DNA from: an uncultured Collinsella sp.
GTDB lineage: Bacteria; Actinomycetota; Coriobacteriia; Coriobacteriales; Coriobacteriaceae
Length of the DNA stretch: 64,000 nucleotides
Assembly: GCA_900552385.1 (NCBI GenBank)
Contig: URZI01000001.1
Location: 62,001 to 126,000, forward strand
Direction: 5' to 3'
Notes under the pieces: model-generated
What the model saw: the letters and a program-made list of their open reading frames with translations, nothing else
Told to the model about the DNA's origin: nothing
Databases searched by the model: none
Translations under genes and position numbers: made by a program
Shown: in pieces, positions 8,893-17,642 of the stretch
How the letters are laid out: each line of letters begins with the position of its first letter
Numbering within the stretch: position 1 is the first letter of the stretch

Positions 8893-9861
8893 CTAGTACT
8901 CGACAACACCCATATAGCGACGGAAATCGGGATCGTGATCAAACACCTTGCCGCGTGCGGCACGCAGCTCGCAGTTCATGGCGTAGAACAGCACCGGGTC
9001 CAGATAGGCACGGACGCTCGCCGGCACGGCTTCCATACCGTACTCCTTGGCATCGAGCACCATCAGCGTATCGGTATGCGTCTTAAGGAACGCCAGGGCG
9101 CGCTCGTCCATAGCACGGCACTCGCTGGAGCCCATCTGCAGGAAGTAAAAAACGCCATCCTGAGTAGCCTCGAAGGGGCCATGGAAGTACTCGGCAGAGT
9201 GGATGTAGCTGCAGTGCTGCCACTGCATCTCCATAAGAGAGCAGATAGCGAAACCGTAGGTCTGGCTAAAGTTGGGACCGCTGCCCAGAATATAGAAGAA
9301 CTCGTGCTCCTGGCAAAGCTTGGCAAAGCGATCGCCCAGCTCGGCATTTACCTTCTCGCGTGCCGAGGGAAGAATCTTATCCATCTCGGCGATACCGGCA
9401 TACATATCGGCAAGATCGGCGTAACCCTCCTGCTGATCGAGCAGCTCTGCCGCAAGCGACAGCGAAATGCCAGCGGGGACCTCGGCCTGCGGCACGCCCT
9501 CGCCCCACGGGTAGACCCACGTGGTCCATTTACCGGTGTCGATCTTAGATCCAGCGTTGTCGGTCTGGGCGATCACCGTAGCGCCGGCAGCAAGGGCAAT
9601 CTCGCAGCCCTCGACGACCTCAGGGGTGTTGCCACTGTGGCTACAAGCGATGACCAGGGACTTCTCGCCCAGACGACGCGGACGCATGATATCGAACTCG
9701 CGAGCCGTATAGATATACGAAGTGAAGGTGGTTGCCTCGCGCTGCAGAAGCTCATGGGCCGGGATCAAATCGATCATGGAGCCACCGCAAGCAATCCAGT
9801 AGACGCTGTCGAACTTGCCCTTCTCGGCAATTGCCTCTTTGATCAGATCGTGTGCGTTCAT
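8893..9861 (-). CDS. frlB: SIS-domain fructosamine-6-phosphate deglycase (FrlB-like)
   Basis: A 322-residue double-SIS protein of the sugar-isomerase family. Visible features are YWIACGGSMIDLIPAHELL, IACSHSGNTPEVV, SAEYFHGPFEATQ and a C-terminus HDPDFRRYMGVVEY that closely parallels FrlB. FrlB-type enzymes split fructoselysine-6-phosphate into glucose-6-phosphate and lysine; the related GfrF acts on glucoselysine-6-phosphate. The ATG at 9861 follows AAAGGA by about 7 nt. The position between frlD-like and frlC-like genes supports the call. Confidence 0.82.
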   Translation of the reverse strand: MNAHDLIKEAIAEKGKFDSVYWIACGGSMIDLIPAHELLQREATTFTSYIYTAREFDIMRPRRLGEKSLVIACSHSGNTPEVVEGCEIALAAGATVIAQTDNAGSKIDTGKWTTWVYPWGEGVPQAEVPAGISLSLAAELLDQQEGYADLADMYAGIAEMDKILPSAREKVNAELGDRFAKLCQEHEFFYILGSGPNFSQTYGFAICSLMEMQWQHCSYIHSAEYFHGPFEATQDGVFYFLQMGSSECRAMDERALAFLKTHTDTLMVLDAKEYGMEAVPASVRAYLDPVLFYAMNCELRAARGKVFDHDPDFRRYMGVVEY

Positions 9862-9922
9862 ATCCAGTTCCTTTCTTGTTTGGCCGCAATCAATGACGTT
9901 GGCTGCGTGGCCGATAGTTGTT

Positions 9923-10774
9923 TTAGCCAATCAGATATTTCTCGAATGCGGCCATGTTCTTGGCATCTGCCGCCGCCGGATCATCGTAGTAACGACCGTC
10001 CGTGATTTCCTGGCCCAGCATGCCGTCGAAACCATGGGCGTTGAGTGTGGCAACGAAGGCGTCCATATCGTGCTTGCCATCGCCCCACACCAGATGGCCA
10101 TACGGGTCACCGTCGATAAAGTGCATCTCGTGAATTGCCCCATCACCAAAGGTGGCAAACCAGTCCTCGAGCGTCTCGCCAGCAACGCCCATCGCGGTTG
10201 TATCAACCATGGGCTGTAAGTACGGGCTCGCGACCTCGTCAATCATGCGCTTCGCATCGGAAACCGTCGTCACAAGGTTGCTCTCCTCGGGACGCAGGCT
10301 TTCCATCGTAAGCACCAGACCGTGCTCGCCGGCATACTCCGCCAGAATGGACAAGTGCTCGCGGCTGCGCTTCCAGGCTTCCTCGCGGTCCTCGTCCCAG
10401 TCGCCCCAGCCCGAGTTGACGGACATACGGTCGCACCCAAGTACCTCGGCAAGCTCAATGCCGTGCTTAAAGTACGCCAGGCTGCGCTGTTCATGCAGCG
10501 GTTTGCGTGCGCAGTACTGCCAAGGATAGACAACGTTCTCGGGGCACAGAGTACGATACCTAAGCCCACGGTCTGCAGCCTTTTTCGCCAGGACCTCAGC
10601 CTCAAAGTAGCCCGTGTGGTCGAGCGTCACATGCGGCTCTGCGCACCACAGCTCAATGGACTCAAAGCCCAAACGCTGCTGCACATCAAGGAAGTAATCG
10701 AGCGACCACATGATGTAGTGGATATTCATGCCCGCAATCTGCTCGCGGCGCAGCGTCGGTTTGGATTCAGACAT
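9923..10774 (-). CDS. Sugar-phosphate isomerase/epimerase-type TIM barrel (FrlC-like)
   Basis: A 283-residue xylose-isomerase-like barrel. The segment LGFESIELWCAEPH corresponds to FrlC's GYDGIEIWGGRPH, and MESLRPEESNLVTTV, MVDTTAMG and MHFIDGDPYGH carry the acidic/histidine metal ligands. FrlC interconverts fructoselysine and psicoselysine (3-epimerase), which lets cells enter the pathway from other ketosamines. It is separated from the frlB-like gene by 61 nt and from the upstream amidohydrolase by 1 nt, so it is surely in the same transcript. Confidence 0.77.
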   Translation of the reverse strand: MSESKPTLRREQIAGMNIHYIMWSLDYFLDVQQRLGFESIELWCAEPHVTLDHTGYFEAEVLAKKAADRGLRYRTLCPENVVYPWQYCARKPLHEQRSLAYFKHGIELAEVLGCDRMSVNSGWGDWDEDREEAWKRSREHLSILAEYAGEHGLVLTMESLRPEESNLVTTVSDAKRMIDEVASPYLQPMVDTTAMGVAGETLEDWFATFGDGAIHEMHFIDGDPYGHLVWGDGKHDMDAFVATLNAHGFDGMLGQEITDGRYYDDPAAADAKNMAAFEKYLIG

Positions 10775-10775
10775 C

Positions 10776-12359
10776 TTATGCCTCCTTATTTCGATCGAAC
10801 ACGATTTGTCCGTCCGACATCGTCATATCAACCGCAAGATCGCGTGCGTCGCGATAATCGAGGTCAAACACATCCCGATCGAGCACGCAGATATCGGCAA
10901 GCTTGCCGACCTCGAGCGTACCCAGCTCGTCTTCGCGCATCAGATCGTACGCGCCCCCGGCAGTCCAAGCGCGCAAGAGCTCGACAAGCGTCAGCGTGTT
11001 GACCTCATTCACAGGCAGTCCGTCGGCGAAGAATCCGCCGCACGCGCTGTAGATTGACTCGCCCAGGCTCGGAATCAGCAGCGGCAAATCCGTTCCACAG
11101 CACACTGTGCATCCGGAATCTTCCATGCCGCGGCGATTCCAGCTGTGCAAAAGTCGCGTCTCGCCAATTTGTCGACGCATCATCGATAGGCAATCCTCGC
11201 GCCGGTCCAGCGTCAGAATCTGCGGATAGACCTCGCAAATTCCACCTAACTTGCCAAACTCGACAAGATCGGTCGGGTCAGAGTTCTCGAGATCGGTAAT
11301 CGCATGGCGGCGAAGCATCCGTCCATGCTCGTCTCGAGGCAGCGAGGCATAGAGCGCCACGGTGCGACGAACGGCGCCATCGCCCTGGCAATGCAAGGAA
11401 TATCGGAAGCCGTCAGCATCAATTGCACGCAGCTCGCTCTCAATCAGATCCCACTCTGGTTCCTCGACGACCGTCTTGCCGGCAGCGCCCGCATCGGCCG
11501 TGTCCTCATAGGGGTCAATCATCTCGGCAAGCCCCGCCCATACGCCGCGATCGGTCATACGGTTGAAGCCAGAAAAACGAACGAACGGTCCCCGGAAGCG
11601 CTCTCGCGCCTCGCGGGCATATGCCAGATTTGCACCGGCGCCCACCGGCTGCGACATCATAGAGACGCGAACCGTCAGCTCACCAGATTCCTCACGGCGA
11701 GCCATTTCGTCGGCAAAGCCGTAGTAGTCATCAAACGCCATTTCCTTGATGGCGGTAACGCCGCGCTCGTTAAGCATGCTCATGTAGTCCGAATACCCGG
11801 CACGCACCTCGGGCAGCGCAAGGAAATCGCTCATCATGCGCCAGATCTTCTCGGCATAGCACGCCTGGGGTGTAAAGCCATATCGCGCACTGGCGGCAGC
11901 GTTGAGAACGCAGGTCCCCGCTCCTGGTGTAAAGCAGACGACGGGGATATCGCCAAAACAATCGTCAAACACAGCTGCCGTATTTGCGTTCTCGACATCC
12001 GATGCCAACGTTTCGGGTAGGTTGTGGCCAAAAGCCGCCGCGCAATCCGGATGATCTTCTTTCCATGCACGCAAGAGCGACACAGCCTCTTTGGCATCAG
12101 CGATGCCGGACAGATCAGACCCCAACGTCCGCAGCGCCCAACCTGTATAGAAGGTATGCACATCGATCAGGCCAGGCATGACAGTGCGGTCGCCCAGGTC
12201 AACTACCTCGTCCGCCTGGGTCAAATACGAAGCTACCTCACACTTGGTGCCAACAGCCTCAATTCGATTGCCACGGACCGCTACGAAACCTTCAAACGGC
12301 AGGTCCCCCGTACCGGTAAAGACGCTCTTAGTCGTCAGGACCGTCAAACGATCAGACAT
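10776..12359 (-). CDS. Amidohydrolase-3 family (YtcJ-like) metal-dependent hydrolase
   Basis: A 527-residue amidohydrolase. VMPGLIDVHTF is the N-terminal metal-site region, RYSLHCQGDGAVRRTV carries a barrel histidine, and CGTDLPLLIP carries the late aspartate. The C-terminal LGTLEVGKLADICVLDRDVFD closes the composite beta-sandwich typical of YtcJ. These enzymes cut amide or carbamate bonds, and a role in freeing an N-acyl or peptidyl group from a fructosamine is plausible but inferred. The ATG at 12359 follows AGGTGG, which overlaps the stop of the carrier gene. Confidence 0.82.
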   Translation of the reverse strand: MSDRLTVLTTKSVFTGTGDLPFEGFVAVRGNRIEAVGTKCEVASYLTQADEVVDLGDRTVMPGLIDVHTFYTGWALRTLGSDLSGIADAKEAVSLLRAWKEDHPDCAAAFGHNLPETLASDVENANTAAVFDDCFGDIPVVCFTPGAGTCVLNAAASARYGFTPQACYAEKIWRMMSDFLALPEVRAGYSDYMSMLNERGVTAIKEMAFDDYYGFADEMARREESGELTVRVSMMSQPVGAGANLAYAREARERFRGPFVRFSGFNRMTDRGVWAGLAEMIDPYEDTADAGAAGKTVVEEPEWDLIESELRAIDADGFRYSLHCQGDGAVRRTVALYASLPRDEHGRMLRRHAITDLENSDPTDLVEFGKLGGICEVYPQILTLDRREDCLSMMRRQIGETRLLHSWNRRGMEDSGCTVCCGTDLPLLIPSLGESIYSACGGFFADGLPVNEVNTLTLVELLRAWTAGGAYDLMREDELGTLEVGKLADICVLDRDVFDLDYRDARDLAVDMTMSDGQIVFDRNKEA

Positions 12360-12368
12360 CACAACCAC

Positions 12369-13832
12369 CTACACCGGAAGCATGCCAGAGATTGCCGTTA
12401 CGATCAGGCCAAAGACGACCATGAAAATGAAGAACTTCCAAATGGTCTTCCACCATTGGCCAAACGAAATCCTAGCCACGGCAAGACCGGCGACCGTCAT
12501 GCCCGCCACGGGGCTGATGGTGTTGATGGTCTGGTTGGCAAACTGGAGCGCGGTGACGGCCGCCTCGGGATTGAGGCCCATGAGCTCGGTCAGGGGGCCC
12601 ATAACGGGCATGGTGAGCGCCGCCAGGCCAGAACTCGAGGGAACCAGCAAAGAGAGCAGGCCAAGGACGACATACATAAACGTGGTGTAGACGGCGGCGG
12701 GTGCACCGGCGAGCGCGGTAGCGAGCGCCTGGAGGATGGTGTCGATGATCATGCCGCCCTCGGCGATGACCAGAATACCGCGAGCGATACCGATAACGAC
12801 GGCAGCGTACGCAAAGTCGGCGAGACCCTTAACGAACTCCTCTGCGATCGTCTGCTGGTCAAGGCCGCCCAGGATACCGGCAAGCAAGCCCATGCCAAGG
12901 AACACGGCGGAAATCTGATTCATGTACCAGCCCTGGGTAACAAGACCCCAGACGATAATGCCCATACCGCAAGCAAAATCGATAAGCACGAGCTTCTGAC
13001 GGATAGTGAACTCTTCCTCGATGGAGGCATCGGTCACGGAAAACTCAACACGCTTGAGCTTATCGTCCTCGTACACAATGGACGACTCGGGGTTTTTCTT
13101 GACGCGCATGGCGTAGCGCATGGCCCATGCGATACCGACGGCAGTGAAGATGACCCAAGAAACGGCGCGCAGCCACAGTTGCGGATTGCCCTCGATGCCA
13201 ATGATGCCCTGGGCGATCAAAACATTAAACGGGTCGATGGTCGAAGCACAATATCCCAGGTTAGGACCAAGGAAGCAGATGATGAATGCCGTCATCGAGT
13301 CATAACCGATACCCATCATGATGGGAATGAAGATGGCATAGAACGGCAGGGCTTCCTCAGACATACCAAACGTAGTGCCGCAAATGGACAGCAATGTCAT
13401 CGTGATGGGAATGATGAGGATGTCCTTGTTCTTGAGCTTTTTAATCACACGGCTCATGCCGGCATTCAAAGCGTTGGTCTTGGTGATGATCGCGAACGAT
13501 CCGCCAATCAATAAGACGAACGCAACGACGTCGGCAGCCTCTTGGATGCCCTTGGTGGGCGCTTGCAGAACCGCGAAGATATCCTGGCCCAGATTGATGG
13601 TCTCGCCGGTCTCGGAATCGGTGTAGTTCTTATCGACCTGTTCATAGGTTCCAGCAACGGCGACTTCACGCTCGCCCGCCGCTGTTGAAATCGTCTTGCG
13701 CTGATACTGACCAGAGGGAACGATCCAAGTCAGGACCGCAAAGACAACGATCAGCAAGAACATGATCGTATAGACATGCGGTAATTTGAACTTAAAACGT
13801 CTGTTTGTCTTCTTCGCCTTCGTATCTGACAT
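12369..13832 (-). CDS. YfcC-family (C4-dicarboxylate anaerobic carrier-like) transporter
   Basis: A 487-residue integral membrane protein with about 11-12 hydrophobic segments. The N-terminus KLPHVYTIMFLLIVVF followed by LTWIVPSGQYQR is the YfcC/ArcD-type signature. A large cytoplasmic or external loop separates TM1 and TM2. Substrates in the family are poorly known, ranging from amino acids to small carboxylates and peptides. As the first gene of the operon it most likely imports the compound that the other nine genes degrade. The start at 13832 has GGAGGT 4-5 nt upstream. Confidence 0.83.
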   Translation of the reverse strand: MSDTKAKKTNRRFKFKLPHVYTIMFLLIVVFAVLTWIVPSGQYQRKTISTAAGEREVAVAGTYEQVDKNYTDSETGETINLGQDIFAVLQAPTKGIQEAADVVAFVLLIGGSFAIITKTNALNAGMSRVIKKLKNKDILIIPITMTLLSICGTTFGMSEEALPFYAIFIPIMMGIGYDSMTAFIICFLGPNLGYCASTIDPFNVLIAQGIIGIEGNPQLWLRAVSWVIFTAVGIAWAMRYAMRVKKNPESSIVYEDDKLKRVEFSVTDASIEEEFTIRQKLVLIDFACGMGIIVWGLVTQGWYMNQISAVFLGMGLLAGILGGLDQQTIAEEFVKGLADFAYAAVVIGIARGILVIAEGGMIIDTILQALATALAGAPAAVYTTFMYVVLGLLSLLVPSSSGLAALTMPVMGPLTELMGLNPEAAVTALQFANQTINTISPVAGMTVAGLAVARISFGQWWKTIWKFFIFMVVFGLIVTAISGMLPV

Positions 13833-13874
13833 AGATACCTCCAAAGAACTCGAGACTGCATCGCATCTCGCTTC

Positions 13875-13897
13875 AACGTTTGCACAATGCAAACGTT
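13875..13897. promoter_or_regulatory. Likely GntR operator upstream of the carrier gene
   Basis: AACGTTTGCA at 13875-13884 and TGCAAACGTT at 13888-13897 form a perfect 10-bp inverted repeat with a 3-nt centre. It ends about 43 nt upstream of the carrier start. No second copy was noticed in the window. Length and symmetry suit a dimeric HutC/FadR-type repressor, and the GntR gene directly upstream is the obvious candidate. Confidence 0.7.
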
Positions 13898-14000
13898 CTA
13901 TGACGTCCCATAGATTACCAGCAGCTTTTTCCTTCATCAAGATAATTTCAAACTGATTGCCGCAACGCGGTTGAACGGTCGCGTTTGCGCCGTGAACGGT

Positions 14001-14040
14001 ATGGAAACGCCCGGTGAGATGATCCACCGGGCGCTTCCAT
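14001..14040 (-). terminator. Terminator-like hairpin after the GntR gene
   Basis: ATGGAAACGCCCGGTG and CACCGGGCGCTTCCAT form a 16-bp stem with one wobble pair and an 8-nt loop, 10 nt past the GntR stop. No U-tract follows, so it may act as an RNA 3'-end stabiliser rather than a strict intrinsic terminator. Confidence 0.6.
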
Positions 14041-14050
14041 TCGCAATGTC

Positions 14051-14794
14051 CTAGATGTCAAAAACGTAGCGAGATCCAACGATCCACTGACGACCGATGA
14101 TAAACGGCCGCCGCTGCTCATCAAAAAAGAAGGCTTCCATATAAAACAAGGGTTCGCCAACGGGAACTGCCAACAGTCGAGCGACCTCGGGCGACGCGCA
14201 CGCGATCTCGAGCGTGCACGGGTCGGTAAACGCGGGCGTGCGGCCCGTCCGGTTGCGCACGAACTCAAAAATGGATTGGTTAGATAGAGGTGCCGTTGAT
14301 AGATAGGCGTTGTCCTCGTAAACGTATATGTTGTTCTCGAGCATGACAGGGACGCCATCGGCAGTACGCACGCGCTCAACGCAAATCAAGTCAGTTCCAA
14401 CGGGAACACCAAAGAACTGCGCTTCGGTGGAATCCGCCGGCAGTATCTTTCTCGAAATGACACACGCCCCCGGTTCCATTCCGTTAACGCGGCATGCGTC
14501 CGAAAAACTCTGGACGTCATCCTTCTGGCGAATCTTGCGCTTGAGCTTGGGGGCATTGACAAACGTGCCTTTCCCCTGTCGCTTCGTTAGATAGCCCTGC
14601 TGGACGAGCTTCTCAATAGCGCGTCGCACGGTAACGCGGCCAACTTTATAGCTCTCAGCCAATTCGAATTCGTTGGGTATCCGCGCGCCTGCCTTGTAGG
14701 CGCCGGAGTTGATTTCGTTTTTAATGATATCAATGACCTGTTGGTACAGCGGTATCGCTGCTTTACCGTCAGTTGGCCCTTCAGTCGGTGGCAT
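14051..14794 (-). CDS. GntR-family (HutC/UTRA) transcriptional regulator
   Basis: A 247-residue regulator. Residues about 15-80 hold the GntR winged helix (PLYQQVIDIIKNEINSG, then ELAESYKVGRVTVRRAIEKL) and residues about 95-245 a UTRA effector domain ending in IIGRQWIVGSRYVFDI. UTRA domains bind sugar phosphates or other small metabolites, and FrlR of E. coli belongs to this class. It is transcribed toward the catabolic operon and separated from it by a hairpin and a palindrome. It is the probable local repressor, induced by a pathway intermediate. Confidence 0.88.
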   Translation of the reverse strand: MPPTEGPTDGKAAIPLYQQVIDIIKNEINSGAYKAGARIPNEFELAESYKVGRVTVRRAIEKLVQQGYLTKRQGKGTFVNAPKLKRKIRQKDDVQSFSDACRVNGMEPGACVISRKILPADSTEAQFFGVPVGTDLICVERVRTADGVPVMLENNIYVYEDNAYLSTAPLSNQSIFEFVRNRTGRTPAFTDPCTLEIACASPEVARLLAVPVGEPLFYMEAFFFDEQRRPFIIGRQWIVGSRYVFDI

Positions 14795-14821
14795 ATACCC
14801 TCTCCCAGCACAATTAATTCT

Positions 14822-14860
14822 AAAACGGGCTTAAGGGCATTCAACAAGCCCTTAAGCCCG
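14822..14860 (-). terminator. Terminator between HAD phosphatase and GntR gene
   Basis: A perfect 13-bp inverted repeat (CGGGCTTAAGGGC / GCCCTTAAGCCCG, loop of 9 nt) at 14826-14860 is followed on the minus strand by TTTTA. It lies about 85 nt after the stop of the HAD gene and about 30 nt before the GntR start, so it insulates the two. Confidence 0.82.
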
Positions 14861-14944
14861 CATTAGCTTAAAGTATGCTAGGTGTCGCACCAAAATGTTG
14901 GCTATTTACTCATCAGACCCGAAAAACGCGCAACTACCGCGCTC

Positions 14945-15604
14945 CTAAGAAAGCGTGAGCAGTTCCGGCAGCTGGTCGATAATCTTGTCCGCGGCATCCT
15001 GGCTAAAGCCAAAGCGTTCCTCGCGCTTGGCAATGACTGTCAGGCCGGCTCGCTTGCCAGCGGTGATGCCATACAGAGAGTCCTCCACACAGCAACAGCG
15101 ATCCGCGGGCAATCCCAAACGATCTATAGCATGCAGATAGATATCAGGATCGGGCTTGCTGCGCTTGAACTGCTCGCCCGAGACCAAAAACTCAAAGTAT
15201 TCACGAATGCCGCAGGTACCCAGCACCTCTTCGATATTGTTGAGAGGAGACGACGATGCCAGCGCAACGCGAACCCCACGTTCTTTCAGCCCCGCTAGCG
15301 TCTCGGCAACGCCGGGGTTGAGCAGTTTTCTATAGTCGCAGGAATACGCGCTCGCCCACACCTCATAGCGTGCCTCGGCAGCCTCGACGCTGAGCTTGCC
15401 CAGACCCGCACGCTCATGCCAATCGACGAGCACCTGCTGAAAATCACGGTGCGATGAACCAACAATCGCATTAAGCTCGTCGCGCGTCACAGAAATCTGC
15501 AGGTAATCGATAAACTTCTCGAGTTCCTTTTGATAGTAAAACTCGGTGTCGACTAAAACGCCGTCCATGTCAAAGATAACGGCGTCAAACGGAAATGCGG
15601 ACAC
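14945..15604 (-). CDS. HAD-superfamily phosphatase, beta-phosphoglucomutase-like
   Basis: A 219-residue HAD subfamily IA protein. Motif I is FDMDGVLVDTE, motif II VALASSSPLNN, motif III KRSKPDPD and motif IV CCVEDSLYG. The helical cap follows motif I. Relatives include beta-phosphoglucomutase and sugar-phosphate phosphatases, and the substrate is not readable. A GTG start at 15604 is chosen because GGGAGG precedes it by about 5 nt. The longer ATG option would begin inside the upstream terminator hairpin. Confidence 0.84.
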   Translation of the reverse strand: MSAFPFDAVIFDMDGVLVDTEFYYQKELEKFIDYLQISVTRDELNAIVGSSHRDFQQVLVDWHERAGLGKLSVEAAEARYEVWASAYSCDYRKLLNPGVAETLAGLKERGVRVALASSSPLNNIEEVLGTCGIREYFEFLVSGEQFKRSKPDPDIYLHAIDRLGLPADRCCCVEDSLYGITAGKRAGLTVIAKREERFGFSQDAADKIIDQLPELLTLS

Positions 15605-15616
15605 GGCACCCTCCCT

Positions 15617-15645
15617 AACAAAAGGGCGCCTGTAAGCAGGCGCCC
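15617..15645 (-). terminator. Intrinsic terminator of the Cof-type HAD gene
   Basis: GGGCGCCTG / CAGGCGCCC with a 4-nt TAAG loop at 15624-15645, followed on the minus strand by TTTTGTT. It lies just after the Cof-type phosphatase gene. Confidence 0.85.
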
Positions 15646-15667
15646 GAACCATGCATTATCGGCGATT

Positions 15668-16510
15668 CTAACCCAGCAGCTTATCCAACGCCACCGCAAT
15701 ACCGTCTTCGTTGTTATTGGCGGTCACCATCTGGGCTACCGCCTTAACCTCATCGACTGCGTTGCCCATGGCAACACCGGTGCCGGCCCACTCAATCATG
15801 GACTTGTCGTTCTGGCCGTCACCAAACGATACGACCTCGCTGGCATCGATACCGAGCTTGGGCAGGGCGCCCTCGAGCGCGCGGGCCTTGTCGATACCAG
15901 GCGCCGTGTACTCAAAGTACCAGTCGGCCGTAAACATGCCCGAAAGCGTCTGCCTAAAGGGCGCATACATCTCCTCGTAATGCGCCTGCAGGTAGGCCGG
16001 ATCGCCCGCCGTCAGCAGCTTGTCCACGGGATAAGCGTCCGCGACCTCATGCAAGCTCTCGACCTCGCGGATCTTAAGGTCGCACGCATCGCGCTCGTAT
16101 TTGACGATGTTTTTCTGCGAGCCATCCGGCAGCGTAATCATGCAGCGATACGAATCCTCGACATGCAGATCGCGACCGAGCGAAATCATAGGGATCACGT
16201 CGAAATTGCGCAGATGATCAATCAGACGGTGCAGCTCGTCAGCCGGCATGGCCTGGTCAAAAAGGACCTCATCGGTCTGAGCGTCGACCACATGCGCACC
16301 ATTAAAGGCAACTAGCAGACCGTCATGGTTTTGAAGGTCGAGCTCCTGCGCCAAGGCGTGCAGCCCCCATGCGGGACGGCCCGAAGCCAAGATGAGCTTA
16401 ATGCCCGACTCCTGCGCCGCGAGCAGCTTCTCGCGCGTACGCGGGCTGATGACCTTTTGGTCGTTGGTGAGCGTACCGTCGATATCCATTGCGATGGCTT
16501 TGATAGCCAT
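15668..16510 (-). CDS. Cof-type HAD hydrolase (YidA/YbiV-like sugar phosphatase)
   Basis: A 280-residue HAD subfamily IIB protein. It begins MAIKAIAMDIDGTLTNDQK (motif I) and has LILASGRPAWG for motif II and VVSFGDGQNDKSMIEWAG for motifs III/IV, with VAMGNAVDEVKAVA at the C-terminus. Such enzymes dephosphorylate hexose phosphates or flavin-type cofactors with broad specificity. The ATG at 16510 has GGGGAGG 5 nt upstream. A long N-terminal extension in the open frame is not used. Confidence 0.87.
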   Translation of the reverse strand: MAIKAIAMDIDGTLTNDQKVISPRTREKLLAAQESGIKLILASGRPAWGLHALAQELDLQNHDGLLVAFNGAHVVDAQTDEVLFDQAMPADELHRLIDHLRNFDVIPMISLGRDLHVEDSYRCMITLPDGSQKNIVKYERDACDLKIREVESLHEVADAYPVDKLLTAGDPAYLQAHYEEMYAPFRQTLSGMFTADWYFEYTAPGIDKARALEGALPKLGIDASEVVSFGDGQNDKSMIEWAGTGVAMGNAVDEVKAVAQMVTANNNEDGIAVALDKLLG

Positions 16511-16659
16511 ATATGCCTCCCCGTCATTGAACAACCTTGTCTGAGCCATCATACAGAACACCCACGGCGACTCTGTCTGCAACGGGAAAAATGTCATATT
16601 GTCCCAAACATGAACGGTGCGTGGTCGTGAAGCTTTATCGCTCAGGTCAAATACGTCTG

Positions 16660-17334
16660 CTAGCGACGCTCCTCCGTCGGTGCACCCTCGACGATCGCGA
16701 TGCCCGCCGATGCACCCAACGCGCTGGCGCCGGCCTCGATGAATGCACAAGCCTCTTCGTAATTATGGATACCGCCCGCCGCCTTAATTGCCACGGCATC
16801 GCCGAGCACCTCGTGCATCAGCCGCACGTCTTCGAGCTTAGCGCCGCCAAAGCTTCTGCCAGTCGATGTCTTAAGGAATCCCGGCTTAGCCTCCAGCGCA
16901 ATCTCACACACACGGTGCTTGGCGGCATCGTCGCCGTCCAGCTTGCACATCTCGACGATCACCTTGTCAGTGATGCCATGCGCGCGACAAAAATCAGCAA
17001 TGGCAGTCATCTCGCGCTCGATGGCATCAAAATCGCGGTTCTCGACCGACTCCTGATTCAAAACGTAGTCAATCTCGGTAAAGCCGCACACAGCGTATTC
17101 CTCAAACCTCGCAAGCTTCTCCTCAAGCGTCATAGTGCCCTGGGGAAAGTCGATAGCGCCGGCAAGAATGATGTCAGAACCCTCGAGCATTGCGCGACCC
17201 GTCTCGTACTCCTGCAGGTTCGCAAATACACAACGGAAGTTGTACTTTAGCGCCTTCTCGACATACTGCTCAAATGTGTCCTCGGGGGCATCGATATAGT
17301 CGATGTATTTATTGATGGGTTTGGCAAGCGTCAT
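16660..17334 (-). CDS. deoC: Deoxyribose-phosphate aldolase DeoC
   Basis: A 224-residue class I aldolase that splits 2-deoxyribose-5-phosphate into acetaldehyde and glyceraldehyde-3-phosphate. The Schiff-base lysine is in the GFLKTSTGRSFGG region and the second active-site lysine in AIKAAGGIHNYEEA. Length is normal. AAGGAGG lies 6 nt before the ATG. No other deo genes are adjacent. It may serve purine/pyrimidine deoxynucleoside scavenging. Confidence 0.92.
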   Translation of the reverse strand: MTLAKPINKYIDYIDAPEDTFEQYVEKALKYNFRCVFANLQEYETGRAMLEGSDIILAGAIDFPQGTMTLEEKLARFEEYAVCGFTEIDYVLNQESVENRDFDAIEREMTAIADFCRAHGITDKVIVEMCKLDGDDAAKHRVCEIALEAKPGFLKTSTGRSFGGAKLEDVRLMHEVLGDAVAIKAAGGIHNYEEACAFIEAGASALGASAGIAIVEGAPTEERR

Positions 17335-17551
17335 GCTGGGCCTCCTTGTTCAGGACCGACAACCGATTCGTGGCTTCGCGCGAAAAACCACGTTCAATGT
17401 ACGCCCGATACGCAAGGACAGCGTCCGCATTCCGACAAGTGGTATGAAATTAGCCGTAGAAGTATATTTACGGACAGCAAATGGCGCCGCATGCGGATGC
17501 CGACAGCCAGGCACCCCCCTCAATACACCCTCATGCCCATTCAAATAGCAA
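17335..17551. other. Intergenic stretch upstream of deoC
   Basis: About 215 bases between the deoC start and the terminator of the pgi remnant. It should hold the deoC promoter. I see no clear coding potential; the small minus-strand open frame here has no family resemblance. Confidence 0.4.
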
Positions 17552-17585
17552 GGGGCCCGTATCCCAACGGATACGGGCCCCTTTC
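17552..17585 (-). terminator. Terminator copy 1 (pgi-type, distal to the element)
   Basis: GGGGCCCGTATCC / GGATACGGGCCCC with a 4-nt loop (17552-17581). It is nearly identical to the terminator after intact pgi at 21053-21082. Together with the neighbouring direct repeat it looks like the original pgi 3' flank, displaced by an insertion. Confidence 0.8.
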
Positions 17586-17610
17586 GGCCATGACCTATCT
17601 CAGCAACAAA

Positions 17611-17642
17611 GACTACTTGCGGTGAGCGCGGTAGAACTCGAT
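17611..17642 (-). repeat. Direct repeat (att-like), remnant of the pgi 3' end
   Basis: This 32-nt stretch matches 21114-21145 with one mismatch; the last 23 nt are identical. On the minus strand it encodes IEFYRAHRK followed by a stop, the exact C-terminus of phosphoglucose isomerase, but no pgi body is attached to it. It is interpreted as one attachment-site half of an element integrated in the pgi 3' end. Confidence 0.8.

Noticed and set aside
12024..13514. 496-residue plus-strand open frame
   Set aside because: Antisense to the amidohydrolase and YfcC genes; composition is typical of a mirrored frame.
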